From: Subtercola sp. | GTDB taxonomy: Bacteria > Actinomycetota > Actinomycetes > Actinomycetales > Microbacteriaceae | NCBI GenBank assembly: GCA_025463765.1 | Contig: JAODBC010000063.1 | Span: 1 to 47,378, forward strand | Length of the DNA stretch: 47,378 bases | Reading direction: 5' to 3' | Shown here: one piece after another, positions 7,896 through 18,256 of the stretch | How positions within the stretch are numbered: the stretch's first letter is position 1 | Layout of the letters: each line of letters begins with the position of its first letter | Translations under genes and position numbers: made by a program | Notes under the pieces: generated by a model | The model's database searches: none | Seen by the model: only the letters and a program-made list of their open reading frames with translations | What the model was told of the DNA's origin: nothing

Positions 7896-9212
7896 ATGGG
7901 TTCGCTCGGAACCGTCAGCATCGTCGACGGGGGCCTGGTGGTGGCGCTCTACAGCGTCGCCGCTGTGCTTCTTCTGGTGCAGGTCGTGGTTCGGCCCGGG
8001 GCCGGCTGGAAGCGCCGCCGGTGGCTCGTGACCTCTCTGATCGCAGTGGCGATCGGGGCAGTGCTGGGGCTTGGGGCGACCTGGGTCACCACCGAGTGGT
8101 TCGATCTCTTCGGCGTGGGCCTCTCGCTTGCCGCGTACGTGTGGATCGCCGCCGGATTCGCTGCAATCGCGGTGTGCGTCTGCTCGTTCTTCGGCTCACG
8201 CTGGCCGCGCACGGTGCTCTCAGCCGTATCGATCGTTGTCTTCATGGTGACGACGGCCATCAGCATCAACATCGATATCGGAACCTATCCGACGGTGAAC
8301 GCCGTGCTGGGTATCAGCCCGTTCGCCGAGCGGGCGCTGCCGCCGCTGGCCAGTCCGAGCGCCACCGGCGCGACGGCGTCTCTCGGCAGCAGCTGGGTGG
8401 CCCCGGCAGACCAGCCCGCAACCGGCACGGTGAGCGAGGTCGAGATACCCTCGACCGTGAGCGGATTCATAGCGCGTGACGCCGAGGTGTATCTGCCGCC
8501 GGCGGCCCTGACCGCGCATCCACCCGCCCTGCCCGTGGTCATCACCCTCTCAGGGCAGCCCGGGCAGCCGTCAGATCCGCTGGTCTCCGGTCACCTCGAA
8601 GCGTCGCTCGATGCGTACGCGGCGGCGCACCACGGGCTGGCGCCGATCGTCGTATCGCCCGACCAGATCGGCGACCCAGCCAACAACCCGATGTGTGTAG
8701 ACGGTGCACTCGGCAACTCGGCCACGTATCTGACCGTCGATGTGGTCTCGTGGATCCAGGCGCACCTGCCGGTCGCCGCGGCGCCGGCCGGGTGGGGCAT
8801 AGCCGGCTTCTCGCAAGGCGGCACCTGTTCGATTCAGCTCGGTGCAGCGCATCCGGAACTGTTCGGTTCGATACTGGATGTGTCGGGCGAGCTGGTGCCG
8901 AGCAACGGAGACGAGGCTACGACCATCGCCGGCGGCTTCGCCGGGAATGCGGCGGCCTACGAAGCCGCGAAGCCATTGAACATTCTGAAGAAACACTCAC
9001 CTTTTACCAGCACGTTCGCAGTCTTCTCTGCCGGCGAGAACGACGACGTTTTTCGGCGGTACGCCGAGCAGGTTTCGACCGCGGCTCAGGCGGCAGGGAT
9101 GACCGTGACCTACTTCGTCGCACCGGGCAGCGGGCACGACTATGCGACCGCGAGTTATGCGTTCCAGCGGGGGTTCTCGTTGCTCGCCGACCACTTCGGG
9201 CTGGCATCGTGA
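7896..9212 (+). CDS. Membrane-anchored alpha/beta-hydrolase (esterase D-like), possible aminoacyl-phosphatidylglycerol hydrolase
   Basis: A 438-residue protein with about four hydrophobic helices in residues 5-115, then an extracellular-type alpha/beta hydrolase domain. The nucleophile elbow is GFSQGG near residue 305 and a histidine of the triad is in GSGHDYA near residue 412. ATG 7896 was preferred to GTG 7890 because GAGGTG lies five bases upstream. The stop overlaps the GTG start of the next gene, an MprF-like synthase (GTGA). In enterococci and corynebacteria, hydrolases encoded beside aminoacyl-PG synthases remove the amino acid again (AhyD type), so that role is the best guess here. 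A general carboxylesterase or mycolyltransferase-like esterase remains possible. Confidence 0.75.
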   Translation: MGSLGTVSIVDGGLVVALYSVAAVLLLVQVVVRPGAGWKRRRWLVTSLIAVAIGAVLGLGATWVTTEWFDLFGVGLSLAAYVWIAAGFAAIAVCVCSFFGSRWPRTVLSAVSIVVFMVTTAISINIDIGTYPTVNAVLGISPFAERALPPLASPSATGATASLGSSWVAPADQPATGTVSEVEIPSTVSGFIARDAEVYLPPAALTAHPPALPVVITLSGQPGQPSDPLVSGHLEASLDAYAAAHHGLAPIVVSPDQIGDPANNPMCVDGALGNSATYLTVDVVSWIQAHLPVAAAPAGWGIAGFSQGGTCSIQLGAAHPELFGSILDVSGELVPSNGDEATTIAGGFAGNAAAYEAAKPLNILKKHSPFTSTFAVFSAGENDDVFRRYAEQVSTAAQAAGMTVTYFVAPGSGHDYATASYAFQRGFSLLADHFGLAS

Positions 9213-11860
9213 GCCGGCCGCGCCGGGCGTTGCGGGCGGTCGGGCGCTGGGCGGCGTCTATTCCGTTCACCCTCGTCATCGCCGGCATCGCCATCGTCAT
9301 CGGCGTGCTGCAACTGGTCTTTCGCGCACCCGTCTACCGCCTGTTCGACACCCTTCTCTCGCTGAGCTTCGACTCGGTGGTGACTCAGCACCACGTGTTC
9401 GCCTCGATCACCTCGGTTCTGTTCGCCGCTCGGGCTCTGCACATCGTGATCGTGGTTCCGCTCATCCTGATTCTGCTCGGCGCCGCAGAGCGGCTGATGG
9501 GTACCTGGCGGGCGATCGTCTCGTACGTCGTCGTCGCGGTGCTCGGCGTGACGCTCGGGCTCGTGGTGCAGGGTATCGGCCTCTGGCTCGGGCTGGAGGC
9601 GGCGGTGCAGAGCCGAGCGAACCCGACCGTAGACCCGATCATCCCGATCGTGGGCACCATCATGGCGGCGAGTGCGTTCGCGGGGCCGTTGCTTCGCCGG
9701 CGCATTCGGGTGCTCGGCTTCACGGTGCTGCTGATGTTCGTGCTCTATTCGGGCATGCCCGTCGACATCTACCGCGCGTTCGCCGGGCTGGTGGGGCTGT
9801 TTTTCGGCATTGTATTGTGGAAGCTGCGCCGTGAAGCCCGGCGGGCGCGAGCGTCGAACAAAGCGCGAGCCCCGGCGCCGGCGCTTCGCCGCAGCACGCA
9901 TCGCGAACAGCGTTCCCTGCTCGCGGCCCTGGTCGCCATCACCGCTGTCGGGCCCCTGATCACCATCGTCGCGCCCAATGGATTCGGGCCGCTGCAGCCG
10001 CTGGGCCTGGTGTTTCGCGACACGCTCTCGAACTCGGCGGCGATCGCGGCGCAGTGCACGTCGGTCGGCTACAGCGAGGTGTGCTCCGAGGCGTACGCCA
10101 CCGCCCGCCTCGACGGATTAGGCCCGATTCTCGTCACCGTCTTGCCGCTCGTCGTTCTGTTGATCGCCGCACTGGGAATTCTGCGCGGGCGCCGCGTCGC
10201 GCTGTGGCTCGCCGTTGCGGTCAACGTGTTTCTCTCGCTGCTCGGCATCATCTACTACGGGGTCTTTCCGGCGATCGGTTCGAATACGTTCTTCGACACC
10301 ACGAACGGCTCGTTCAACCAGAACAGCGTCTCGGTGGTGTTCTCGGTGCTGCTTCCGCTTTTCATCGCGGGGTTGCTGGTCTTCAGCCGGCGCATCTTTC
10401 CCGCCGATTCGCAGTTCGGGGCCACCCCGCGGTTCTTCATCATCATCGGCAGCGCGCTGGTCGTCATCTCGGCGGTCTATCTGGCCGCGGCGTATACGTT
10501 GCGTGAACAGTTCACGCCTCCGGTGAGCCTTGGCGACCTGCTGAACGACTTGCCCGAGCGGTTCATGCCGGTCGGGTTTCTCTCGCTCGAACGGGTCGAC
10601 GTCTTTCCGTCGGGCGACGCGGCGCGGTTCGTCTACGAATGGGTGGGTCCGCTGTTCTGGTTCGTCGTGGCCGTGACCGCCGTGATGTCGGTGTCACGAC
10701 ATCGGCTGGGTCAGCTGGGCGGCGAGGAGGCACGCATCCGCTCGCTGCTGCACGAAGGCGGCCGCGGATCACTCTCGTGGATCGCGACCTGGAGCGGCAA
10801 CCACTACTGGTTCGCCCCCGACCACGACGCGGCCATCGTGTATCGGGTGGTGAACGGCATCGCGATCGCGACGGGGGAGCCGCTCGGCGGGGGTGGTGGC
10901 GGCGCCTCTGGGAGCCCCGGCGCTGGGGGTGAGCCCGGCGGGGTGGATGCCCGGGCATCTGTCATCGCGCAGTTCGCCGCCTTCTGCACCAACCACGGCT
11001 GGACGCCGGTGTTCTACGCCGTCTCGGCCGACCTCGCCCCGACCTTTGCGGGCCTGCACTGGTCGATGATGCAGATCGCCGAAGAGGCGCGCATTCCTCT
11101 GGCGACGTTCTCGCTCGAGGGCAAGAAGATGCAAGACGTGCGCACGGCCATCAACAAGGCGAAGAAGGTCGGACTACGCGCCGAGTGGACCTCGTACCAG
11201 CGTCTGCCGAGTGCCGTGGTGAACCAGGTGCGCGAGATCTCCGAGCTCTGGGTGGCCGACAAGAATCTGCCCGAGATGGGCTTCACACTCGGTGGCATCG
11301 ACGAGCTGATCGACCCGGAGGTGCGTCTGATGCTCGCGCTCGACGTCGACGATCGGCTGCTCGGGGTGACGAGCTGGCTGCCGACGTACCGCGACGACGC
11401 GGTGGTGGGCTACACGCTCGACTTCATGCGCCGCCGCCCCGATACGGCGAACGGGGTCATGGAGTTCATCATCGCCACGAGCATCCTGCAGTCGAAAGAC
11501 GCCGGTCTGGAGTTCGTGAGTCTGTCGGCTGCACCGCTGGCGCACACGTCGAGCGGGGCGGAGGGGGAGGCCGCGGCCTCCGCTGCGGTCGCATCACGAT
11601 CGCCCGCCCCTGCCTCGGCGGGGGGAGCGGGCGCACGCGCGGCTCTGCTCGACGTGCTGGGGCGCGCGCTCGAGCCGGTGTACGGGTTTCAGTCGCTGCT
11701 GGCGTTCAAGCAGAAGTTCCGGCCCGAGAACGTGCCACTGTATCTGGCGTACGCCGATCCGCTGACGTTGCCCGCCGTCGGGGTGGGGCTGGCGCGCGCA
11801 TATGTTCCGACGCTTTCGGCGCGCCACGCCATCACTCTGCTGGCCACGCGAGGTTCGTGA
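9209..11860 (+). CDS. MprF-like phosphatidylglycerol aminoacyltransferase with N-terminal multi-helix membrane domain
   Basis: An 883-residue protein. The first 500 residues hold about 12 hydrophobic helices: a rhomboid-like block (residues 15-210), a basic linker, and a second block. The C-terminal 300 residues form a DUF2156/LPG-synthetase domain: LLHEGGRGSLSWIATW, FAAFCTNHGWTPVFYAVS, LEGKKMQDVRTAINKAKK, then LGVTSWLPTYRDDAVVGYTLDFMRR is split over the active region, with FQSLLAFKQKFRP near the end. Such enzymes transfer Lys or Ala from tRNA to phosphatidylglycerol, giving resistance to cationic peptides. Two low-complexity inserts are odd: a Gly-rich loop near residues 557-575 and an Ala/Ser-rich loop near 775-805. 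GTG 9209 is coupled to the esterase stop. The amino acid used cannot be read from sequence. Confidence 0.82.
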   Translation: MSRPRRALRAVGRWAASIPFTLVIAGIAIVIGVLQLVFRAPVYRLFDTLLSLSFDSVVTQHHVFASITSVLFAARALHIVIVVPLILILLGAAERLMGTWRAIVSYVVVAVLGVTLGLVVQGIGLWLGLEAAVQSRANPTVDPIIPIVGTIMAASAFAGPLLRRRIRVLGFTVLLMFVLYSGMPVDIYRAFAGLVGLFFGIVLWKLRREARRARASNKARAPAPALRRSTHREQRSLLAALVAITAVGPLITIVAPNGFGPLQPLGLVFRDTLSNSAAIAAQCTSVGYSEVCSEAYATARLDGLGPILVTVLPLVVLLIAALGILRGRRVALWLAVAVNVFLSLLGIIYYGVFPAIGSNTFFDTTNGSFNQNSVSVVFSVLLPLFIAGLLVFSRRIFPADSQFGATPRFFIIIGSALVVISAVYLAAAYTLREQFTPPVSLGDLLNDLPERFMPVGFLSLERVDVFPSGDAARFVYEWVGPLFWFVVAVTAVMSVSRHRLGQLGGEEARIRSLLHEGGRGSLSWIATWSGNHYWFAPDHDAAIVYRVVNGIAIATGEPLGGGGGGASGSPGAGGEPGGVDARASVIAQFAAFCTNHGWTPVFYAVSADLAPTFAGLHWSMMQIAEEARIPLATFSLEGKKMQDVRTAINKAKKVGLRAEWTSYQRLPSAVVNQVREISELWVADKNLPEMGFTLGGIDELIDPEVRLMLALDVDDRLLGVTSWLPTYRDDAVVGYTLDFMRRRPDTANGVMEFIIATSILQSKDAGLEFVSLSAAPLAHTSSGAEGEAAASAAVASRSPAPASAGGAGARAALLDVLGRALEPVYGFQSLLAFKQKFRPENVPLYLAYADPLTLPAVGVGLARAYVPTLSARHAITLLATRGS

Positions 11861-11872
11861 TAGTCTCGAAAG

Positions 11873-11901
11873 GTGTTTTTCGGTCTGCTCCTTCTTAGCT
11901 G

Positions 11902-11920
<19 letters not shown>
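11873..11920 (+). CDS. leuA leader peptide (leucine-codon attenuator)
   Basis: A 15-codon reading frame GTG...TAA encoding M F F G L L L L S C R D E L S. Codons 5-8 are four different consecutive leucine codons (CTG CTC CTT CTT) and codon 14 is a fifth. It lies 75 bases upstream of leuA and its last codons overlap a strong hairpin. Leucine-rich leader peptides before leuA are known in actinobacteria. A GATAGT box at 11859-11864 would place transcription close to the GTG, so the leader may be leaderless; that point is inference. Confidence 0.8.
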
Positions 11921-13762
<1,842 letters not shown>

Positions 13763-13780
13763 CCGACTCACCTTCGGCGA

Positions 13781-13825
13781 GGGGCACCCCGGTCATCCGT
13801 TCACCGGATAATTGAGGGGTGCCCC
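13781..13825 (+). promoter_or_regulatory. Hairpin spanning the leuA-recO gap and the recO start codon
   Basis: GGGGCACCCC (13781-13790) is perfectly complementary to GGGGTGCCCC (13816-13825). An inner pair CCGGT/ACCGG (13789-13793 with 13803-13807) could extend or compete. The 3' arm contains the recO GTG (13819-13821) and is followed by TTT. It may end leuA transcripts, hide the recO start, or both. Confidence 0.6.
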
Positions 13826-14715
13826 TTTACCGTGATGACGTCGTCGTGCTGCGCACCCACAAGCTGGGTGAAGCCGACCGCATCGTGACGATGCTGTCGC
13901 GGCAGCACGGCAAGATCCGCGCGGTGGCGAAGGGTGTGCGGCGCACGGCCTCGAAGTTCGGCGCTCGCCTCGAGCCGTTCATGGTGGCCGACGTGCAGTT
14001 CTACGAGGGGCGCAACCTCGACACCATCACGCAGGCCGAGACCATCGCGTCATACGGCGCCGAGATCTCGGCAGACTACGCGAGCTACACCGCGGCCAGC
14101 GCCATGGTCGAGACCGCCGACAAGCTGACCGAAGCGGATGCGACACAGCAGCAGTACCTGCTGCTGGTCGGTGCGCTGCGCTCGCTCGCGCGCAACGAGC
14201 ACGGCTCGAGCCTGACCCTCGATTCCTACCTGCTGCGGGCGCTCTCGATGGCCGGCTGGGCGCCGAGCTTCTTCGACTGCGCCGTGTCGGGTGTTGCCGG
14301 GCCGCACTCGGCATTCGTCGTGCAGCTCGGCGGGGTCGTGAGCGACGAGTACGCTCCGCCGGGAACGCCGCGGCTCGACGCGGCCACACTCGGGCTGCTC
14401 GGCGCGCTGCTCACGGGAGACTGGGCGGAAGCGGATTCCTCGGGCGAACGTGTGCGGTCGCAGGCGAGCGGCATCGTGGCGGCCTACACCCAGTGGCACC
14501 TCGAGCGTGGGCTGCGTTCGCTGCAGCACGTCGACCGCACCACGCAGAACTTCGCGCCGAGGTCGCGTGTGCGCCCCATCGACACGGTCAGCACTGAAAA
14601 CGGGCCGAGCGCCGCATCCACTCTGCCTCGGTCATCCACTCTGCCCCGGTCATCCACTCTGCCCCGGTCATCCACGCTGCCCACCCCGACCGCAACCGAA
14701 AGCACCACCGCATGA
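13819..14715 (+). CDS. recO: DNA repair protein RecO
   Basis: A 298-residue protein. RecO loads RecA on SSB-covered gaps in the RecFOR pathway. The N-terminal OB-fold is typical ([20 protein letters not shown], then [18 protein letters not shown]), followed by a helical domain. Actinobacterial RecO usually has a zinc site made of two CxxC-like pairs; here the region reads [16 protein letters not shown] and LGGVVSDEY, leaving one cysteine, so zinc binding is probably lost. The tail after VRPIDTVS is a Ser/Thr/Pro repeat (STLPRS units) coded by an 18-bp tandem repeat and is longer than usual. The start is buried in a hairpin. The stop overlaps uppS (ATGA). Confidence 0.93.
   Translation: MPLYRDDVVVLRTHKLGEADRIVTMLSRQHGKIRAVAKGVRRTASKFGARLEPFMVADVQFYEGRNLDTITQAETIASYGAEISADYASYTAASAMVETADKLTEADATQQQYLLLVGALRSLARNEHGSSLTLDSYLLRALSMAGWAPSFFDCAVSGVAGPHSAFVVQLGGVVSDEYAPPGTPRLDAATLGLLGALLTGDWAEADSSGERVRSQASGIVAAYTQWHLERGLRSLQHVDRTTQNFAPRSRVRPIDTVSTENGPSAASTLPRSSTLPRSSTLPRSSTLPTPTATESTTA
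14617..14682 (+). repeat. 18-bp tandem repeat in the 3' end of recO
   Basis: Three full copies and one partial copy of TCCACTCTGCCCCGGTCA at 14617, 14635, 14653 and 14671. The first copy has T for C at one site and the last is truncated. The reading frame is kept, giving six-residue repeats in the RecO tail. Confidence 0.9.
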
Positions 14716-15518
14716 GCCGAGTAGGCAAGACCCACCCCGCCGCCGTCGACTTCAAGCCGCTCGACTACACGGGAATCTACCCGCCCGACATTCCGCGCGC
14801 CGAGGTGCCGGCGCACGTGGCCGTCGTGATGGACGGCAACGGCCGCTGGGCCAACGCCCGCGGCCTCACCCGAGTGGAGGGTCACAAGGCCGGCGAGGCC
14901 GCGCTGCTCGACGTGGTGGCCGGCGCCATCCAGATCGGCGTGAAGCACCTCAGCGTCTACGCCTTCTCGACCGAGAACTGGAAGCGCTCGCCCGACGAAG
15001 TGCGCTTTCTCATGGGCTTCAACCGCGAGGTGCTGCACCGGCGCCGCGACCAGCTGAACGAGTGGGGGGTACGCGTGCGCTGGGCCGGGCGCAGGCCCAG
15101 GCTGTGGGCATCCGTCATCAACGAACTGCAGTATGCCGAACGGCTCACCGCCGCCAACTCCACGCTTACGCTCACCATGTGCGTGAACTACGGCGGCCGC
15201 AACGAGCTGACGGATGCCGTGCAGCGCATCGCCGCCGAAGTCGCCGCCGGGCGGCTGAAGCCGTCGGGGGTGAGCGAGAAGCTCATCCAGAGGCACCTCT
15301 ACGTGCCCGACCTGCCCGATGTAGATCTGTTCGTGCGCAGCTCCGGCGAACAACGCACCAGCAACTTCATGCTCTGGCAGTCGGCCTACGCCGAAATGGT
15401 CTTTCTCGACCGGCTCTGGCCCGACTTCACCCGCACCGACCTGTGGGAGGCCATCGAGTACTACACCGGCCGCACCCGCCGGTTCGGCGGCGCTGTCGAC
15501 GCCCCCACGCCGGCCTAG
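14712..15518 (+). CDS. uppS: Isoprenyl transferase (undecaprenyl/decaprenyl diphosphate synthase, cis type)
   Basis: A 268-residue cis-prenyltransferase that makes the lipid carrier for cell-wall precursors. Motifs: [17 protein letters not shown] with the catalytic Asp near residue 40, the [12 protein letters not shown] segment near 90, [19 protein letters not shown], and [21 protein letters not shown] with the conserved Arg-Ser-Gly-Glu. The ATG overlaps the recO stop. It lies convergent to the ybaK-like gene; the two stop codons share the palindrome CTAG. Product chain length cannot be read with certainty. Confidence 0.94.
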   Translation: MSRVGKTHPAAVDFKPLDYTGIYPPDIPRAEVPAHVAVVMDGNGRWANARGLTRVEGHKAGEAALLDVVAGAIQIGVKHLSVYAFSTENWKRSPDEVRFLMGFNREVLHRRRDQLNEWGVRVRWAGRRPRLWASVINELQYAERLTAANSTLTLTMCVNYGGRNELTDAVQRIAAEVAAGRLKPSGVSEKLIQRHLYVPDLPDVDLFVRSSGEQRTSNFMLWQSAYAEMVFLDRLWPDFTRTDLWEAIEYYTGRTRRFGGAVDAPTPA

Positions 15519-16000
15519 GAGCGGGGCTTGAGGGGGTCGGTGATGTCTGCGACCGTCGCGCCGAGTGACGCGAGCAGGGCATCCGCTTCGACGAGCAGGC
15601 TGTGGCCGTGCTCACCGGCACCGAGCGCGACACGTTTGCCGATCATCCGTTCGTCGGCGAACACCGGCAGCGCGTTGGTACTGCCCAGCGGAGTGATCGT
15701 GCCGCGTTCGTAGCCGGTCGCCTCGAGGGCGAGTTCGGCGGCGGGCAGCGAGAGCTTGTTCACGCCGAGCAGTGTGCGCAGCTTCGACCAGCTGATCTGC
15801 CGGTCGCCGGGCGTCAGCGCGAACAGGTAGTCGCCGTCGTGCCGTTTGACGACGAGCGACTTGATCACGTCAGAGGGCTCGAGCCCGAGCAGCGCCGCCG
15901 CCGACTCGAGGCTGTCGGCTGCCGGCCGCTCGACGATCTCGATGGTGAGGCCTCGTTCACGGGCATCTTGTTCGACTCGCTGCGTACCGGTAAGCGTCAT
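15515..16000 (-). CDS. YbaK/EbsC-type aminoacyl-tRNA deacylase
   Basis: A 161-residue protein of the YbaK/ProRS-INS family, which hydrolyses mischarged tRNA such as Cys-tRNA(Pro). The fold markers are [25 protein letters not shown] with the active-site lysine, and [21 protein letters not shown] near residue 115, followed by [16 protein letters not shown]. The start ATG at 16000 follows the family start. It is divergent from the DsbA-family gene. Exact specificity is not certain. Confidence 0.88.
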   Translation of the reverse strand: MTLTGTQRVEQDARERGLTIEIVERPAADSLESAAALLGLEPSDVIKSLVVKRHDGDYLFALTPGDRQISWSKLRTLLGVNKLSLPAAELALEATGYERGTITPLGSTNALPVFADERMIGKRVALGAGEHGHSLLVEADALLASLGATVADITDPLKPRS

Positions 16001-16090
16001 GGTTCTATCTAACCGGATGCCCGGGGCCGAGCATTCCCGGCCTGGCAGTCGTTCGGGAATAGCTCCGGCGGCCGTGTCGTTGTGCTGGAT

Positions 16091-16780
16091 ATGACGCAAG
16101 CAATCAAAGTCGACGTGTGGTCTGACGTCGCCTGCCCGTGGTGCTACATCGGCAAGCGCAAGTTCGAGAACGGGGTTGCCGAATACAACCTGAGCGCGGC
16201 GGGCGAAGCAGCCCCCGTGGAGGTCGTCTACCACAGCTTCGAGCTCTCGCCCGATACTCCGGTGGACTTCGACGGCAGCGAAATCGACTTTCTGGCCGAG
16301 CACAAGGGCTTCGCTCCGGAGCAGACCGTCGCGATGCTCGACCGCGTGACCGGCATCGCCGAGACCGTCGGATTGCACTACGACTTCGACGCGCTGAAGC
16401 ACACGAACACGATCAAGGCGCATCAGGTCATCCACTACGCCAAGGCTCACGGCGTGCAGCTCGACATGAAGGAGCGCCTGCTGAAGGCGTACTTCGAAGA
16501 GGGCCGCCACGTCGGTCGCGACGAAGATCTCGCCGATCTCGCCGCAGAGATCGGGCTCGACCGCGACGACGTCGTGCGCAGCCTTCGCGAGAACGAGTTC
16601 TTGGCCGATGTGAAGGCCGATCAGGCTCAGGCGATCGAATTCGGTATTCAGGGCGTGCCGTTCTTCGTGTTCGACCAGAAGTACGGAGTGTCGGGGGCGC
16701 AAGACGCCTCGACGTTCGCGCAGGTGCTGACGCAGATCACGCAGGAGCGCGCGACTGCGCCCGATGAGGTGACGGTCTGA
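16091..16780 (+). CDS. DsbA family oxidoreductase (FrnE-like)
   Basis: A 229-residue thioredoxin-fold protein with the active site WSDVACPWCYIGKRKFE near residue 15 and the cis-Pro loop FGIQGVPFFVFDQKYGVSGAQ near residue 190. An all-helical insertion lies between them, as in FrnE. There is no signal peptide, so it acts in the cytosol, probably as a disulfide isomerase or oxidoreductase. ATG 16091 is preferred to GTG 16082 since the fold begins at KVDVWSDV. The stop overlaps the next ORF by one base (TGATG). Confidence 0.9.
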   Translation: MTQAIKVDVWSDVACPWCYIGKRKFENGVAEYNLSAAGEAAPVEVVYHSFELSPDTPVDFDGSEIDFLAEHKGFAPEQTVAMLDRVTGIAETVGLHYDFDALKHTNTIKAHQVIHYAKAHGVQLDMKERLLKAYFEEGRHVGRDEDLADLAAEIGLDRDDVVRSLRENEFLADVKADQAQAIEFGIQGVPFFVFDQKYGVSGAQDASTFAQVLTQITQERATAPDEVTV

Positions 16781-16986
16781 TGGCAGATGCAGCAAACGTG
16801 GCAGACGTAGAATTCGCGCCAGTGACGATCGCATCCTTGACGAAGATCGGGCAGTCGTCCCCGGTGTTCACGATGATCGGGGGAGTCGACACGCCCGACG
16901 GCGCCGTCTGCGGCATCGACGGAGTATGTGTGGTGCCCGGCGAGTCGTCCACTACAGCGTCTTCCACAACCGGCACCGATCAGTAG
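16780..16986 (+). CDS. Small hypothetical protein coupled to the DsbA-family gene
   Basis: A 68-residue ORF whose ATG shares a base with the preceding stop (TGATG). The protein is acidic and has a central MIGGVDTPDGAVCGIDGVCVVPG stretch with two cysteines five residues apart, then a Ser/Thr-rich tail. No family is recognised. The coupling and the gap left before dusB support a real gene. The two cysteines make a thiol-related role with the upstream oxidoreductase possible. Confidence 0.55.
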   Translation: MADAANVADVEFAPVTIASLTKIGQSSPVFTMIGGVDTPDGAVCGIDGVCVVPGESSTTASSTTGTDQ

Positions 16987-17047
16987 TTCTGCACAGAGAG
17001 CTGCCGTCACCGGGTGTCGCCCGGCAATCTCTGGGAGAATAGAACAA

Positions 17048-18256
17048 ATGTCTCCAGCAACAACTCTCACCCGCGACTCCCGGCTCGCCATCGGCCCCCT
17101 CCGGCTCGACGTGCCGGTCATTCTCGCGCCCATGGCCGGCATCACGAACACCGCCTACCGACGGCTCTGCCGTGAATACGGCGCGGGCCACGGTGCTGAC
17201 AAGATGCTCTATGTCAGCGAGATGATCACCTCTCGGGCCCTCGTCGAGCGCACTCCAGAGTCGCTGCGTCTCATCACGCACCACGAGTCAGAGACGCCGC
17301 GCTCGATTCAGCTCTACGGCACCGACCCGAAGACCATGGCCGAGGCGGTCACGATGCTGGTCGCCGAAGACCGCGCCGACCACATCGACATGAACTTCGG
17401 CTGCCCGGTGCCGAAAGTCACGCGCAAGGGCGGCGGCGCCGCTCTGCCGTGGAAGACCGACCTGTTCCGCGCCATCGTCGAGGCCGCTGTGGGCGCAGCA
17501 GGCAGCATTCCGGTCACCGTCAAGATGCGCAAGGGCATCGACGACGACCACCTCACCTACCTCGAAGCGGCCCGCGCTGCCGAGGGTGCCGGGGTTGCGG
17601 CGGTCGCTCTGCACGCGCGCACCGCAGCGAAGTTCTACTCGGGGCACGCCGACTGGGCCGCCATCGCCACGCTGAAAGAAACCATCACAAGCATCCCGGT
17701 GCTGGGCAACGGCGATATCTGGTCGGCCGACGACGCCCTGCGCATGGTCGAGGAGACGGGCTGTGACGGCGTCGTGGTCGGTCGCGGCTGCCTGGGGCGT
17801 CCGTGGTTGTTCGGCGACCTCGCTGCCGCCTTCCGAGCTCGGTACGGCGAGATCAGCGAGGCAGAGGCGCTCGAGGCCCGCGCCCACCCGCCGCTCGGTG
17901 TGGTCGCCACTGCGCTGCGCCGGCACACCGAGTTGCTCGTCGACTTCTTCGACGGCGAAGAGCGCGCCTGCCGCGACGTTCGCAAACACGTCGGCTGGTA
18001 CTTCAAGGGGTATCCGGTCGGCCACGAGGTGCGTGCGGCGCTGGCCATGGTCACATCGCTGGCTGAGATGGATGATCTGCTCGCCACCCTCGACCCCACC
18101 ATCGAGTACCCGGGTGTCGACGCCGAAGGTCCCCGCGGGCGCGCTGGCACCCCGAAGCGGCCCGCACTGCCGAACAACTGGCTCGAGTCGCGCACGCTCG
18201 ACCAGCCGGGGCGCGCCGAACTCGCCGGCGCCGAACTGGAGCACAGCGGTGGCTGA
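17048..18256 (+). CDS. dusB: tRNA dihydrouridine synthase
   Basis: A 402-residue FMN enzyme that reduces uridines in tRNA. The FMN and active-site landmarks are LAPMAGITNTAYRRLC near residue 27, IQLYGTDP, HIDMNFGCPVPKVTRKGGGAAL with the catalytic cysteine near residue 120, IPVLGNGDIWSADDALRMVEE, and CDGVVVGRGCLGRPW. The C-terminal helical RNA-binding domain includes VRKHVGWYFKGYP. The start ATG 17048 is preceded by GGGAGAA. It overlaps dgt by eight bases, so the two are coupled. Confidence 0.94.
   Translation: MSPATTLTRDSRLAIGPLRLDVPVILAPMAGITNTAYRRLCREYGAGHGADKMLYVSEMITSRALVERTPESLRLITHHESETPRSIQLYGTDPKTMAEAVTMLVAEDRADHIDMNFGCPVPKVTRKGGGAALPWKTDLFRAIVEAAVGAAGSIPVTVKMRKGIDDDHLTYLEAARAAEGAGVAAVALHARTAAKFYSGHADWAAIATLKETITSIPVLGNGDIWSADDALRMVEETGCDGVVVGRGCLGRPWLFGDLAAAFRARYGEISEAEALEARAHPPLGVVATALRRHTELLVDFFDGEERACRDVRKHVGWYFKGYPVGHEVRAALAMVTSLAEMDDLLATLDPTIEYPGVDAEGPRGRAGTPKRPALPNNWLESRTLDQPGRAELAGAELEHSGG

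Noticed and set aside
8693..9208. N-terminal extension of the MprF-like protein to 8693
   Set aside because: It reads the esterase gene out of frame, is rich in Arg/Gly as expected of a shadow, and GTG 9209 gives the membrane start.
14617..14682. CRISPR-like array in recO
   Set aside because: Units are 18 bp with no spacers; it is an in-frame coding tandem repeat.
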